Positions 19,233-26,270 of a stretch of DNA of 26,270 nt are shown piece by piece. This stretch comes from a virus: IMG/VR virus record IMGVR_UViG_3300034374_001723, positions 1-26,270 of that record; one strand, written 5' to 3'. Under the pieces are notes generated by a model that was given only the letters and a program-made list of their open reading frames with translations, was not told the DNA's origin and ran no database searches. The position numbers and the translations under genes are program-made. Positions within the stretch are counted from its first letter, which is position 1, and every line of letters begins with the position of its first letter.

Positions 19233-19793
19233 ATGGCTATTGCTTTAGTGCCAGAGTTTGGCATTGAAATACCAGATGATGTTCCTTACATGGACTTACG
19301 TGCTCGTGCGGAAGCGGCTTGCAATACGATTCACGAGTTAGAGGATCATGGTCTGGAGTTTGAAGCTACTGAAGAAGATCGTGATGTAGCTGCTGTATTG
19401 CTAACTTCGTACGCAGCAGATGTAGAGAAAACCTCAAAAACCGTTTCTACTTCCCGTGTTAACTCAATGACACCGGCCTCCCTTGTAGAAACTCACGGCA
19501 TCCTCAAAGAATTTGGTCAGCTTATTGCAACAAGCGCGGCTGAAATACGTAATACCGTAACAAACAAGCTCATACTTGAGACTGAGAACCCCGACGCCCG
19601 TATTCGTATGAAGGCTCTGGAGTTACTGGGCAAGATGACAGACGTTGGATTGTTCACAGATCGCAAGGAAATTACGGTAACCCACCAGACTGCGGACGAG
19701 CTACGTGAGAAATTGCGGGAGAAGTTGACCGTACTCAAGCAAAACGCCGAAGGGGTCTATGAGCAGGAGGGGGAAGTTAATGACGCGGAGTGA
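19233..19793 (+). CDS. Putative terminase small subunit
   Basis: 186 aa from the ATG at 19233, seven bases after AAGG; the frame opens at 19167 inside the leader hairpin and that start is rejected. N-terminal MAIALVPEFGIEIPDDVPYM, then helices with RARAEAACNTIHELEDHG, a middle TSRVNSMTPASLVETHGILK, and a C-terminal part ARIRMKALELLGKMTDVGLF with a basic heptad-like end (DELREKLREKLTVLKQ). The position at the head of the packaging operon just before TerL, the size and the KALELLGKMxDVGLF helix seen in phage terminase small subunits support the call, though the usual N-terminal HTH is not obvious. Confidence 0.6.
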   Translation: MAIALVPEFGIEIPDDVPYMDLRARAEAACNTIHELEDHGLEFEATEEDRDVAAVLLTSYAADVEKTSKTVSTSRVNSMTPASLVETHGILKEFGQLIATSAAEIRNTVTNKLILETENPDARIRMKALELLGKMTDVGLFTDRKEITVTHQTADELREKLREKLTVLKQNAEGVYEQEGEVNDAE

Positions 19794-19965
19794 AGTTGCT
19801 GCTGAACGTGGTGAAATTTGCCGTAGCTGCCCCGAATTCAGACCCACACTGCATACTTGTAAGATATGTGGGTGCTGGATGGAGGCTAAAATCTGGTTGA
19901 TGTTGGCAAGTTGTCCCCTGAAGAAGTGGGAAGCACACAGACATGATAACAGCGCAGGCCGCTAA
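19780..19965 (+). CDS. 61-aa zinc-ribbon protein before TerL
   Basis: ATG 19780 preceded by GGAGGGGGAAGTTA. Sequence MTRSEVAAERGEICRSCPEF, then TCKICGCWMEAKIWLM and ASCPLKKWE. Two CxxC pairs plus two further cysteines (CRSC, CKICGC, SC) in about 35 residues make a compact zinc site. Similar 'ICRSCPEF...CKxCGCxM...CPLxKW' proteins occur beside terminase genes in phages; function unknown, perhaps a DNA-packaging accessory. It overlaps the small-terminase gene by 14 bases and TerL by 23. Confidence 0.75.
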   Translation: MTRSEVAAERGEICRSCPEFRPTLHTCKICGCWMEAKIWLMLASCPLKKWEAHRHDNSAGR

Positions 19966-21568
19966 ACACTTAAATGCGGCACCCCCACCTCCGGAATTTA
20001 CGGCGGAAGAGGTAGACTTCCTCTTAGAAAACCTAGATTCGTACACGCCGGAAGAACAAGCTGAGATTTACCGGATAGTTGAGGAGCTTGAGGCTCGGAA
20101 GCGGGCTGAAGCCTGCTATAACGACCTGATTGAATTCTGTAAGGCCATGCAGCCGGACTATAAGGTGGGAAAACACCACCGAGTACTGGCAAATCTCCTG
20201 ATGGAGATCGAGAAAGGGAAGGTTTACAACGAGGAAGGGGAGGAACAGGCCGAATCTGGTAAGGATCGGGTCTGTGTGAACATGCCGCCCCGTCACGGTA
20301 AGTCCCAACTCATCTCGATTTACTTTCCAGCGTGGTTTTTAGGGCGGAATCCGGACAAAAAGGTGCTGATGGTGTCCCATACCACTGATTTGGCGGTGGA
20401 TTTTGGTAGAAAAGTAAGGAATTTGATTGGAACCGAAGAATATCAGGCGATTTTTCCCAATGTGCAGCTCGCACAGGACTCAAAAAGCGCGGGAAGGTGG
20501 AATACGAGTGCGGGTGGGGAGTATTTTGCCTGTGGTGTTGGTTCAGCTTTGGCTGGTCGTGGTGCCCACCTCCTACTTATTGACGATCCACACAACGAAC
20601 AAGACATCATCAACGGAAACTTGGACGTTTTTGACAAAGCCTACGAATGGTTTACCTACGGTGCGCGAACACGTCTGATGCCCGCAGGCCGTGTGGCTAT
20701 TGTACAGACCAGATGGCACTTGGATGACCTGACGGGCCGTGTTGTACGGGATATGGCGCAGTCTGACCTTGCAGATGCGTATGAAGTGGTGGAATTTCCA
20801 GCAATTCTGGAGATTGAGAACCCTGATAACCCCGCAAAGCCGACTGAAAAGCCCCTATGGCCTGAGTTTTTTAACCTAGATGCGCTGTATCGCACTAAGG
20901 CTTCGATGCCTCTTTTCCAGTGGAATGCTCAGTATCAGCAGAAACCCACGGCTGAAGAGGCGGCTATTGTTAAACGTGAGTGGTGGAATGAGTGGGTCAA
21001 AGAAGACCCTCCACCCTGTGAATACATAATAATGTCGCTCGACGCGGCGGCTGAGAAGAACAACCGTGCTGACTACACGGCCCTGACTACGTGGGGTGTT
21101 TTTTATAATGAGGAGGAGAATCGGTACTCCATCATCCTCCTTAATAGTATTAAGAAACGGCTAGAGTTCCCCGAGTTAAAAGAATTGGCCTATGGCGAGT
21201 TTAACTCTTGGGAGCCGGATGCGTTTATTGTGGAGAAGAAAAGTAGTGGTACGCCGTTATATCAGGAGATGCGGCGGATGGGTCTGGTGGTGCAGGAATA
21301 TACCCCTCACAGGGGATCGGGTGATAAGATCGCTCGTTTAAACTCCGTAGCGGATATAGTAAGCTCCGGCTTAGTGTGGGTTCCACAAACACGTTGGGCA
21401 GAAGAGCTGGTTGAGGAAGTGGCTGGCTTTCCTTTTATGTCGCACGATGACCTCGTGGACAGCACAATCATGGCATTGATGCGTTTTAGACAAGGCGGGT
21501 TTATCAGGCTCCCGACCGATGAGCCAGATGAACAACCACTATACAGACGTAGGGGCGGTTACTACTAA
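19943..21568 (+). CDS. terL: Terminase large subunit (TerL)
   Basis: 541 aa. ATPase domain: deviant Walker A MPPRHGKSQ (K120), coupling segment VLMVSHTTDLAVDFGRKVRN, Walker B LLLIDDPH (D214, D215), then QTRWHLDDLTGR. Nuclease domain (RNase H fold): IMSLDAAAEKNNRADYTAL (D367), DAFIVEKKSSGTPL (E431) and SHDDLVDSTIMAL (D502, D503), giving the three acidic positions for two-metal cleavage. Role: ATP-driven packaging motor and genome cutting at the portal. The PPRHGKS loop with the DAxxxxxxAD nuclease start is typical of the Terminase_6 group. Preceded by an acidic helical N-terminus of about 70 residues. The ribosome site is weak (GGGAAG), consistent with coupling to the overlapping gene. Confidence 0.97.
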   Translation: MITAQAAKHLNAAPPPPEFTAEEVDFLLENLDSYTPEEQAEIYRIVEELEARKRAEACYNDLIEFCKAMQPDYKVGKHHRVLANLLMEIEKGKVYNEEGEEQAESGKDRVCVNMPPRHGKSQLISIYFPAWFLGRNPDKKVLMVSHTTDLAVDFGRKVRNLIGTEEYQAIFPNVQLAQDSKSAGRWNTSAGGEYFACGVGSALAGRGAHLLLIDDPHNEQDIINGNLDVFDKAYEWFTYGARTRLMPAGRVAIVQTRWHLDDLTGRVVRDMAQSDLADAYEVVEFPAILEIENPDNPAKPTEKPLWPEFFNLDALYRTKASMPLFQWNAQYQQKPTAEEAAIVKREWWNEWVKEDPPPCEYIIMSLDAAAEKNNRADYTALTTWGVFYNEEENRYSIILLNSIKKRLEFPELKELAYGEFNSWEPDAFIVEKKSSGTPLYQEMRRMGLVVQEYTPHRGSGDKIARLNSVADIVSSGLVWVPQTRWAEELVEEVAGFPFMSHDDLVDSTIMALMRFRQGGFIRLPTDEPDEQPLYRRRGGYY

Positions 21569-21580
21569 AGGTAAATAATT

Positions 21581-24016
21581 ATGGCGATAGAGAAAGGTGT
21601 ATACCAAGCCCCAGACGGCTTACCCGAAGACGTTGATGCGGTTGTCGAGATGGAAGTTATGTCTGATGCTCCCGTGCAGGTTGAGCTTGAAGACGGCAGC
21701 ATCGAGATAAACTTCGGTGGGGAAGAGAACGAGGAAGCAGAATACGCGCCGTTCGACGCTAACCTTGCTGAATACCTAGAAGAGAACGAGCTACGTGCAT
21801 TAGGTTCTGATCTGGTTGAAGCCTTTGAAGGCGATACTGCCAGCCGTAAAGAGTGGGCGGATACCTTCGTTAAAGGTTTGGAAGTGCTGGGCTTTACTTA
21901 TGAAGAGCGCACTGAACCTTGGGAAGATGCTTGCGGTGTGTACAGCAACGTGCTGGCCGAAGCAGCTATTCGTTTTCAGGCAGAAGCGATGAGTGAAACA
22001 TTTCCTGCCGGTGGGCCAGTTAAGACAAAGATAATTGGTGAGATAACTAAAGAGAAAGAAGATGCAGCCTTACGCGTTAAGGCTGATATGAATTATGAAC
22101 TGACTGAGGTGATGACGGAGTACCGTCCAGAACATGAACGCATGTTGTATAGCCTTGGTCTTGCAGGGTCTGCGTTTAAGAAAGTTTATTACGATCCAAA
22201 CATAGGGCGTCAAGTAGCACTTTACATACCTGCTGAAGATGTAGTCGTACCTTATGGTGCTTCTAATATAGAAAGTGCCGAACGTGTTACGCATGTGATG
22301 CGTAAGACTAAGAACGAGCTACTTAAACTACAGGCGGGGGGATTCTATCGTGAAGTTGATCTTGATGATCCTGCGCCTTACCACACAGATATTGAAGAGA
22401 AGAAAGCCGAAGAGGGAGGATACTCCATTACTTCGGACGACAGATATACCGTACTTGAGGTTCATGCTGACTTAGTTATTGATGGTATTGATAATGAAGC
22501 CGGTGATGAAGATAAACAGATAGCCAAACCTTATGTTGTAGCGATAGAAAGAGGTACCGGAGAAGTACTTTCTATTCGTCGTAACTGGAACCCCGAAGAC
22601 CCGTTGATGCTTAAGCGTCAGTATTTCGTGCATTATGTTTATGTGCCGGGTTTTGGTTTTTATGGACTTGGATTAATCCACATTATTGGTGGATACGCTA
22701 AAGCAGGTACTTCCCTGATTCGTCAGTTAGTTGACGCAGGTACACTGTCAAACCTGCCGGGGGGCTTAAAGTCTCGTGGTTTACGGGTCAAAGGAGACGA
22801 TACCCCCATCGGCCCCGGTGAGTTCCGTGATGTAGACGTGCCCTCCGGCAGTATTAAAGAGAACATAATGACGCTCCCTTACAAGGAGCCAAGCCAAACA
22901 TTATTAGCTCTCTTACAGCGTATTACAGAAGAAGGTCGTAGATTAGGTGCGATCTCTGATATGAACATTTCTGACATGAGTGCTAATGCACCTGTCGGAA
23001 CAACGCTTGCTCTTCTTGAGCGTACGCTCAAGCCAATGGCTGCTGTTCAGTCCAGAGTACATTATGCGATGAAGCAGGAGTTCAAACTCTTGCGGGCTAT
23101 CATTGCTGAGTACGCTCCGGAAGAGTACATGTACGTGCCTGACCGTGGTGAGCCTCGTGCTAAACGAGACGATTACGCCGTGGTGGATGTTATTCCCGTC
23201 AGCGATCCCAACAGCAGTACGATGGCTCAACGAGTCGTTCAGTATCAAGCAGTACTGCAAATGGCGCAGGCCGCCCCACAAATCTATGACTTGCCACAGT
23301 TGCATCGTCAGATGATTGAAGTTTTAGGTATTAAGAACGCCGACAAACTTGTACCGACGAAAGACGATATTAAACCTGCTGATCCTGTAAGCGAAAACAT
23401 GAATGTGTTGGTGGGTAAACCAATCAAAGCATTCATCTACCAAGATCATGCAGCACATATCAGAACTCACCAAGCGTTCTTACAAGACCCGCAGATTGCG
23501 GCGTTTATTGGTCAGAACCCCGCAGCGCAACAGATAGTTGCAGCCCTAAATGCACACGTTGCGGAGCACATTGCTTTTGACTATAGAGTACAGCTTGAAC
23601 AAAGACTTGGTGCGCCTCTACCCGCACCTAATGAAGAACTGAGCGAGAAAGATGAAGTATTGCTGGCGCGTCTTATTTCTGATGCTGCTATCCAGAATAC
23701 TCAAGCTAAACAAGCTCAAGCGGCTCAAGCTGCTGCACAGCAGAAAGCTCAAGACCCTGTTATTCAAATGCAACAGCAGGAGCTACAGATTAAAGCCGCA
23801 GAACAACAGCGTAAGGCCCAAAAAGATCAGGCAGACGCCGCACTTGATGCTGCCAAACTTCAGCTTGATAAGCAGAAAGCAGATAAATCCGCTGCTATTG
23901 AAGCCGCCCGCGTTGCTGCTCAGGTAGACCAAGCCAGCGCAAGACAAGACTTGGATGAAGCCAAAGCAATACTTGATCTTGCGAAAGCACAGGAAATGCC
24001 CCCAAGGAGGCAATAA
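21581..24016 (+). CDS. Portal protein (long form with coiled-coil tail)
   Basis: 811 aa. Acidic N-terminus to about 75; FTYEERTEPWEDACGVYSNV and AEAMSETFPAGGPVKTKIIG near 100-150; PEHERMLYSLGLAGSAFKKV and YIPAEDVVVPYGASNIESAE; SIRRNWNPEDPLMLKRQYFV; VYVPGFGFYGLGLIHIIGGY; GALSDMN-like AISDMNISDMSANAPVGTTL (stem/crown helix of portals). From about 690 the protein is rich in Gln, Ala and Lys (KQAQAAQAAAQQKAQDPVIQ and onward), predicting a long coiled coil. The place after TerL and before the scaffold-like gene, the length and the WNPEDPL and GFGFYGLG segments fit portals of podovirus-like phages. Twelve copies would form the packaging and ejection ring. The long coiled tail probably forms a barrel inside the head. 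Confidence 0.88.
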   Translation: MAIEKGVYQAPDGLPEDVDAVVEMEVMSDAPVQVELEDGSIEINFGGEENEEAEYAPFDANLAEYLEENELRALGSDLVEAFEGDTASRKEWADTFVKGLEVLGFTYEERTEPWEDACGVYSNVLAEAAIRFQAEAMSETFPAGGPVKTKIIGEITKEKEDAALRVKADMNYELTEVMTEYRPEHERMLYSLGLAGSAFKKVYYDPNIGRQVALYIPAEDVVVPYGASNIESAERVTHVMRKTKNELLKLQAGGFYREVDLDDPAPYHTDIEEKKAEEGGYSITSDDRYTVLEVHADLVIDGIDNEAGDEDKQIAKPYVVAIERGTGEVLSIRRNWNPEDPLMLKRQYFVHYVYVPGFGFYGLGLIHIIGGYAKAGTSLIRQLVDAGTLSNLPGGLKSRGLRVKGDDTPIGPGEFRDVDVPSGSIKENIMTLPYKEPSQTLLALLQRITEEGRRLGAISDMNISDMSANAPVGTTLALLERTLKPMAAVQSRVHYAMKQEFKLLRAIIAEYAPEEYMYVPDRGEPRAKRDDYAVVDVIPVSDPNSSTMAQRVVQYQAVLQMAQAAPQIYDLPQLHRQMIEVLGIKNADKLVPTKDDIKPADPVSENMNVLVGKPIKAFIYQDHAAHIRTHQAFLQDPQIAAFIGQNPAAQQIVAALNAHVAEHIAFDYRVQLEQRLGAPLPAPNEELSEKDEVLLARLISDAAIQNTQAKQAQAAQAAAQQKAQDPVIQMQQQELQIKAAEQQRKAQKDQADAALDAAKLQLDKQKADKSAAIEAARVAAQVDQASARQDLDEAKAILDLAKAQEMPPRRQ

Positions 24017-24019
24017 CTT

Positions 24020-24217
24020 ATGGCGAAAACCGTCTTTGACGTGCTTGATGAAAAACTCGCTGATATTCAGCGCGAGCAAGAAGGATTTGTAAACAGTGGA
24101 GGAGCAAAAGACTTTGCTGGGTACAAAGAAGTGTGCGGGGTGATTCGAGGTCTAGCCACCGCCCGTAGAGAGATAGCCGACCTTTCGCGTAACTATATGG
24201 AAGCTGAAGATGACTGA
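24020..24217 (+). CDS. 65-aa small protein between portal and co-chaperonin
   Basis: ATG 24020 with AAGGAGG in front, three bases after the portal stop. Sequence MAKTVFDVLDEKLADIQREQ, then GGAKDFAGYKEVCGVIRGLA and TARREIADLSRNYMEAEDD: two helices joined by a Gly-rich turn, ending acidic. The GGAKDFAxYKExCGxIRGL pattern followed by R-E-I-x-D-L-S-R is one I recognise from small proteins in phage head operons, annotated only as hypothetical. Probably a head-completion or assembly accessory (inference). Overlaps the next gene by eight bases. Confidence 0.7.
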   Translation: MAKTVFDVLDEKLADIQREQEGFVNSGGAKDFAGYKEVCGVIRGLATARREIADLSRNYMEAEDD

Positions 24218-24656
24218 AGCGACGGTAAGTATTACCCCCGATGGGGTGCATGCTGAAACTGCACTAGAAAAGCAGCGTAGAGAAAAGATAGCAGAACAAG
24301 AACGTGAGTTAGCAGAGTTAGAGAACAAAATCCCAAAACCTGCTGGGTATCACATTCTTATAGCCTTACCTAACATTGAAGAGACTTTTGGAGGTAGTGA
24401 AATTCTTAAGTCAAATCAAACAGTTAGAGACGAGTACATTCTGTCTATCATAGGTTGTGTTATTGACATGGGCGAACAAGCCTATGCGGACAAAGATCGG
24501 TTCCCCACAGGCCCTTGGTGTAAGCAAGGGGATTATGTGATGTTCCGAGCAAATACTGGTACTCGTTTCAAGATAGGTAGGCAAGAGTATCGATTAATGA
24601 ATGACGACTCTATTCAGGCTGTCGTCCCCGATCCGAGCGGTATAACTCGCGCATAG
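24210..24656 (+). CDS. GroES/Cpn10-like co-chaperonin
   Basis: 148 aa. After a charged helical N-terminus of about 45 residues (EKQRREKIAEQERELAELEN), the rest follows Cpn10: PAGYHILIALPNIEETFGGS, then SEILKSNQTVRDEYILSIIG as the flexible loop and following strand, CVIDMGEQAYADKDRF, KQGDYVMFRANTGTRFKIGR and EYRLMNDDSIQAVV, matching VKxGDxVLFxxxxGTxVKIxGEEYxLLxxDDILAVV. Phage co-chaperonins such as T4 gp31 fold the capsid protein with host GroEL; the location next to portal, scaffold and capsid genes suggests the same. The N-terminal helix is extra compared with the usual 95-110 aa. Confidence 0.85.
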   Translation: MTEATVSITPDGVHAETALEKQRREKIAEQERELAELENKIPKPAGYHILIALPNIEETFGGSEILKSNQTVRDEYILSIIGCVIDMGEQAYADKDRFPTGPWCKQGDYVMFRANTGTRFKIGRQEYRLMNDDSIQAVVPDPSGITRA

Positions 24657-24666
24657 GAGATAGAGT

Positions 24667-25761
24667 ATGGCGATGCAACAAGTTGAGTTCGAGTTTCCTG
24701 ATCCAGATAAGGAAGAAAAAGGAAATTTAGAGGAAGTTGAAATTGAGGCGGCAGAAGAAAAATCTACTGATTTAGAAGTAGAGGGTGCTGTTGGCCGTGA
24801 GGATATGCAAAAACCTCAGAAAAAACAAGAAGTTAAAGAAACAATAGAAGCTGGAGAGGTTGAAATCGAGGTAGAGGACGATACTCCTGAAGCCGATAAA
24901 GGTAGAAAACCCTCTGACCCTCCAGAAGACGTGACTGACGAAGAGTTAGAAAACTACTCTAAGAAGGTCAAAAAGCGTATTCAACAATTTAGTAAGGGGT
25001 ATCACGATGAGCGTAGAGCCAAAGAAGCGGCTATGCGTGAGCGTGAAGCTCTTGAAGAGTACGCAAAGAAATTAGTTGAAGAAAATCAAGAACTTAAGAA
25101 AAATAGTGATCGTAGCTATAATGCTATGGTTATAGCTGCACAGCAAAAAGCTGAAGCAGAACTAATAGCCGCAAAGCGGCAGTATAAAGAGGCTTATGAG
25201 TCAGGCGATTCAGAAGCAGTCTTAGAAGCGCAACAAGTACTACACGACGCTCAATCTCGTGCCACTCGTGCTAAAAGTATGCGTCCTCGTAAAGAACAAG
25301 AAGCTCCCCAAGCTACGGAAACTTCTTTACAAACAAACGCTAATACGGTACAACAGCAGGAAGAAGCACCCAGAGCGCAAGAAGTTCAGCGTGATGAGAA
25401 GGCCGAAGCATGGCGCGATGATAACCCGTGGTTTGGTTCTGATGACGAAATGACGGCTTTTGCCCTTGGGTTGCATACTAAATTAGTGAAAGAGGGTGTA
25501 GACCCTAAATCTGATGATTACTACGAGAAGATAAATTCTCGTATGCGAAGTGTCTTCCCCGATCAGTTTGATGACGGGATAGAAGATGAGCCGGAAGCGG
25601 CGCCTAAAAAACGACCTAGTAACGTGGTTGCACCCGCTACGCGGAGCACAGGGCCTAAGAAAGTTAGGCTAACTCAATCACAAGTTGCTATAGCGAAGAG
25701 ACTTGGAGTTCCATTGGAACAATACGCCAAACAGGCTGCACAACTATCGAGGAATTCATAA
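24667..25761 (+). CDS. Capsid scaffolding/assembly-type protein
   Basis: 364 aa, very acidic first third (many Glu; EVEIEVEDDTPEADKGRKPS), then ENYSKKVKKRIQQFSKGYHD and a coiled-coil region with KEAAMREREALEEYAKKLVE and AEAELIAAKRQYKEAYESGD. A Gln/Glu linker follows, then DDNPWFGSDDEMTAFALGLH and a basic C-terminus (KKRPSNVVAPATRSTGPKKV, ending SQVAIAKRLGVPLEQYAKQA). The acidic, helical, low-complexity body with a small basic helix at the C-terminus is typical of internal scaffolds, whose C-terminal helix binds the capsid protein. The place just before the capsid gene agrees. Gly-Asp-rich WFG motifs recur in such proteins. Confidence 0.75.
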   Translation: MAMQQVEFEFPDPDKEEKGNLEEVEIEAAEEKSTDLEVEGAVGREDMQKPQKKQEVKETIEAGEVEIEVEDDTPEADKGRKPSDPPEDVTDEELENYSKKVKKRIQQFSKGYHDERRAKEAAMREREALEEYAKKLVEENQELKKNSDRSYNAMVIAAQQKAEAELIAAKRQYKEAYESGDSEAVLEAQQVLHDAQSRATRAKSMRPRKEQEAPQATETSLQTNANTVQQQEEAPRAQEVQRDEKAEAWRDDNPWFGSDDEMTAFALGLHTKLVKEGVDPKSDDYYEKINSRMRSVFPDQFDDGIEDEPEAAPKKRPSNVVAPATRSTGPKKVRLTQSQVAIAKRLGVPLEQYAKQAAQLSRNS

Positions 25762-26207
25762 TGGCTGAGAATAGATTAAATAGAGACTTAGAAAAGCGTG
25801 AGCGAACTCCACGTAAAAAGGCGTGGGAGCGCCCCGAAGTCCTACCTAATCCGACTCCTGAGCCGGGGTACACGTACCATTGGGTGCGTATTAGTACTCA
25901 GGGTCAACCTGATCCTACGAATGTTTCCTCAAAACTGCGTGAAGGTTGGGAACCCGTGCTGGCTACCGATCACCCAGAGATTTTCTTGACCGGAATTGAA
26001 AATGAACGGTTCAAAGATAATATCGTTATAGGTGGTCTGTTGCTGTGTAAGGCACCACAGGAATTGGTAGATGAGCGTAATGAGTACTACCAGCAACAGG
26101 CCAAAGGCCAGATGACTTCTGTGGATAACAACCTGATGCGCGAAAATGATCCGAGGATGCCTCTGTTTAATGACAGAAAGTCCACGGTTACTTTTGGTAA
26201 AGGTTAA
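25761..26207 (+). CDS. 148-aa head-region protein, function unknown
   Basis: ATG 25761 overlaps the scaffold stop by one base (TAATG). Basic start AENRLNRDLEKRERTPRKKA, then PEPGYTYHWVRISTQGQPDP, SSKLREGWEPVLATDHPEIF, DNIVIGGLLLCKAPQELVDE and a polar C-terminus (NLMRENDPRMPLFNDRKSTV). The core 'W-x-R-x-S...D-x-x-N-x-x-x-K-L-x-E-G-W-E-P-V...I-x-x-G-x-L-x-L-x-K-x-P' occurs in a common class of phage proteins lying between scaffold and capsid genes. A capsid-associated or assembly protein is likely; the exact role is not known. Confidence 0.65.
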   Translation: MAENRLNRDLEKRERTPRKKAWERPEVLPNPTPEPGYTYHWVRISTQGQPDPTNVSSKLREGWEPVLATDHPEIFLTGIENERFKDNIVIGGLLLCKAPQELVDERNEYYQQQAKGQMTSVDNNLMRENDPRMPLFNDRKSTVTFGKG

Positions 26208-26222
26208 TTTTAGGAGCTAACA

Positions 26223-26270
26223 ATGGCTTATCCGACTGTATCTGGCCCTTACGGGCTTGTACCGGTTAAG
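26223..26270 (+). CDS. Start of probable major capsid protein (runs off right edge)
   Basis: ATG 26223 with AGGAG six bases upstream (TTTAGGAGCTAACAATG), 15 bases after the previous stop. Sixteen codons are visible: MAYPTVSGPYGLVPVK. The place after scaffold and helper genes and the short polar MAxPTxSGPYGLVPV opening, familiar from capsid proteins of phages with this gene order, suggest the major capsid protein. Only the N-terminus is present, so this is based mainly on context. Confidence 0.55.
   Translation, partial: MAYPTVSGPYGLVPVK

Overview
The window is part of the genome of a double-stranded DNA tailed bacteriophage (Caudoviricetes-type). It carries a large terminase, portal, GroES-like co-chaperonin, scaffold-like protein and the first codons of a probable capsid gene on the plus strand. 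A family A DNA polymerase, primase, SNF2 helicase, several nucleases and many tiny overlapping genes lie on the minus strand. There is no integrase, tRNA, rRNA, IS element or host gene. The host cannot be named from the sequence; the gene set resembles phages known mainly from aquatic samples (inference).

Layout. Bases 1 to about 18434 are one long leftward gene block. From its left end it holds a primase (partial), an SSB-like protein, an HTH protein, an SNF2 helicase, small Zn or HNH-like proteins, a RecB-like nuclease, DNA polymerase, a thermonuclease-fold nuclease, a SleB-type lysin, a GNAT-like protein and a run of mini-genes. A gap at 10309-10579 with four consecutive inverted repeats is followed by a VRR-NUC nuclease and two unknown proteins. 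Next comes a three-gene VWA / MoxR AAA+ / DUF3150-like module (12239-15563), then a small membrane protein, a HAD phosphatase and small genes up to 16824. Bases 19233-26270 are the rightward morphogenesis block: small-terminase-like protein, zinc-ribbon protein, TerL, portal, small protein, GroES-like protein, scaffold-like protein, unknown, capsid start.

Between the two blocks (16825-19232) is a mostly non-coding regulatory hub. It has about 14 copies of a 9-bp GGTTGCAAT iteron flanking a 50-bp AT-only-like tract (candidate replication origin) and three of the four loci of a 17-bp palindrome TCTGACA-N3-TGTCAGA. It also has a 32-bp repeat in three copies and a 40-codon gene between two near-identical UUCG-loop terminators. 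Further right are a T7-promoter-like palindrome, a strict G-quadruplex motif, 10-bp phased repeats and a two-hairpin leader in front of the terminase operon.

Working together: the left block would replicate, repair and process DNA and reshape host or phage complexes, the hub would start replication and time expression, and the right block would build and fill heads. Several genes under 60 codons (7404-7583, 8756-8878, 8859-9011, 9004-9120, 17601-17723) were found by reading frames and ribosome binding sites directly. Many starts were moved inward from the longest frame because a Shine-Dalgarno sequence favours the internal codon.
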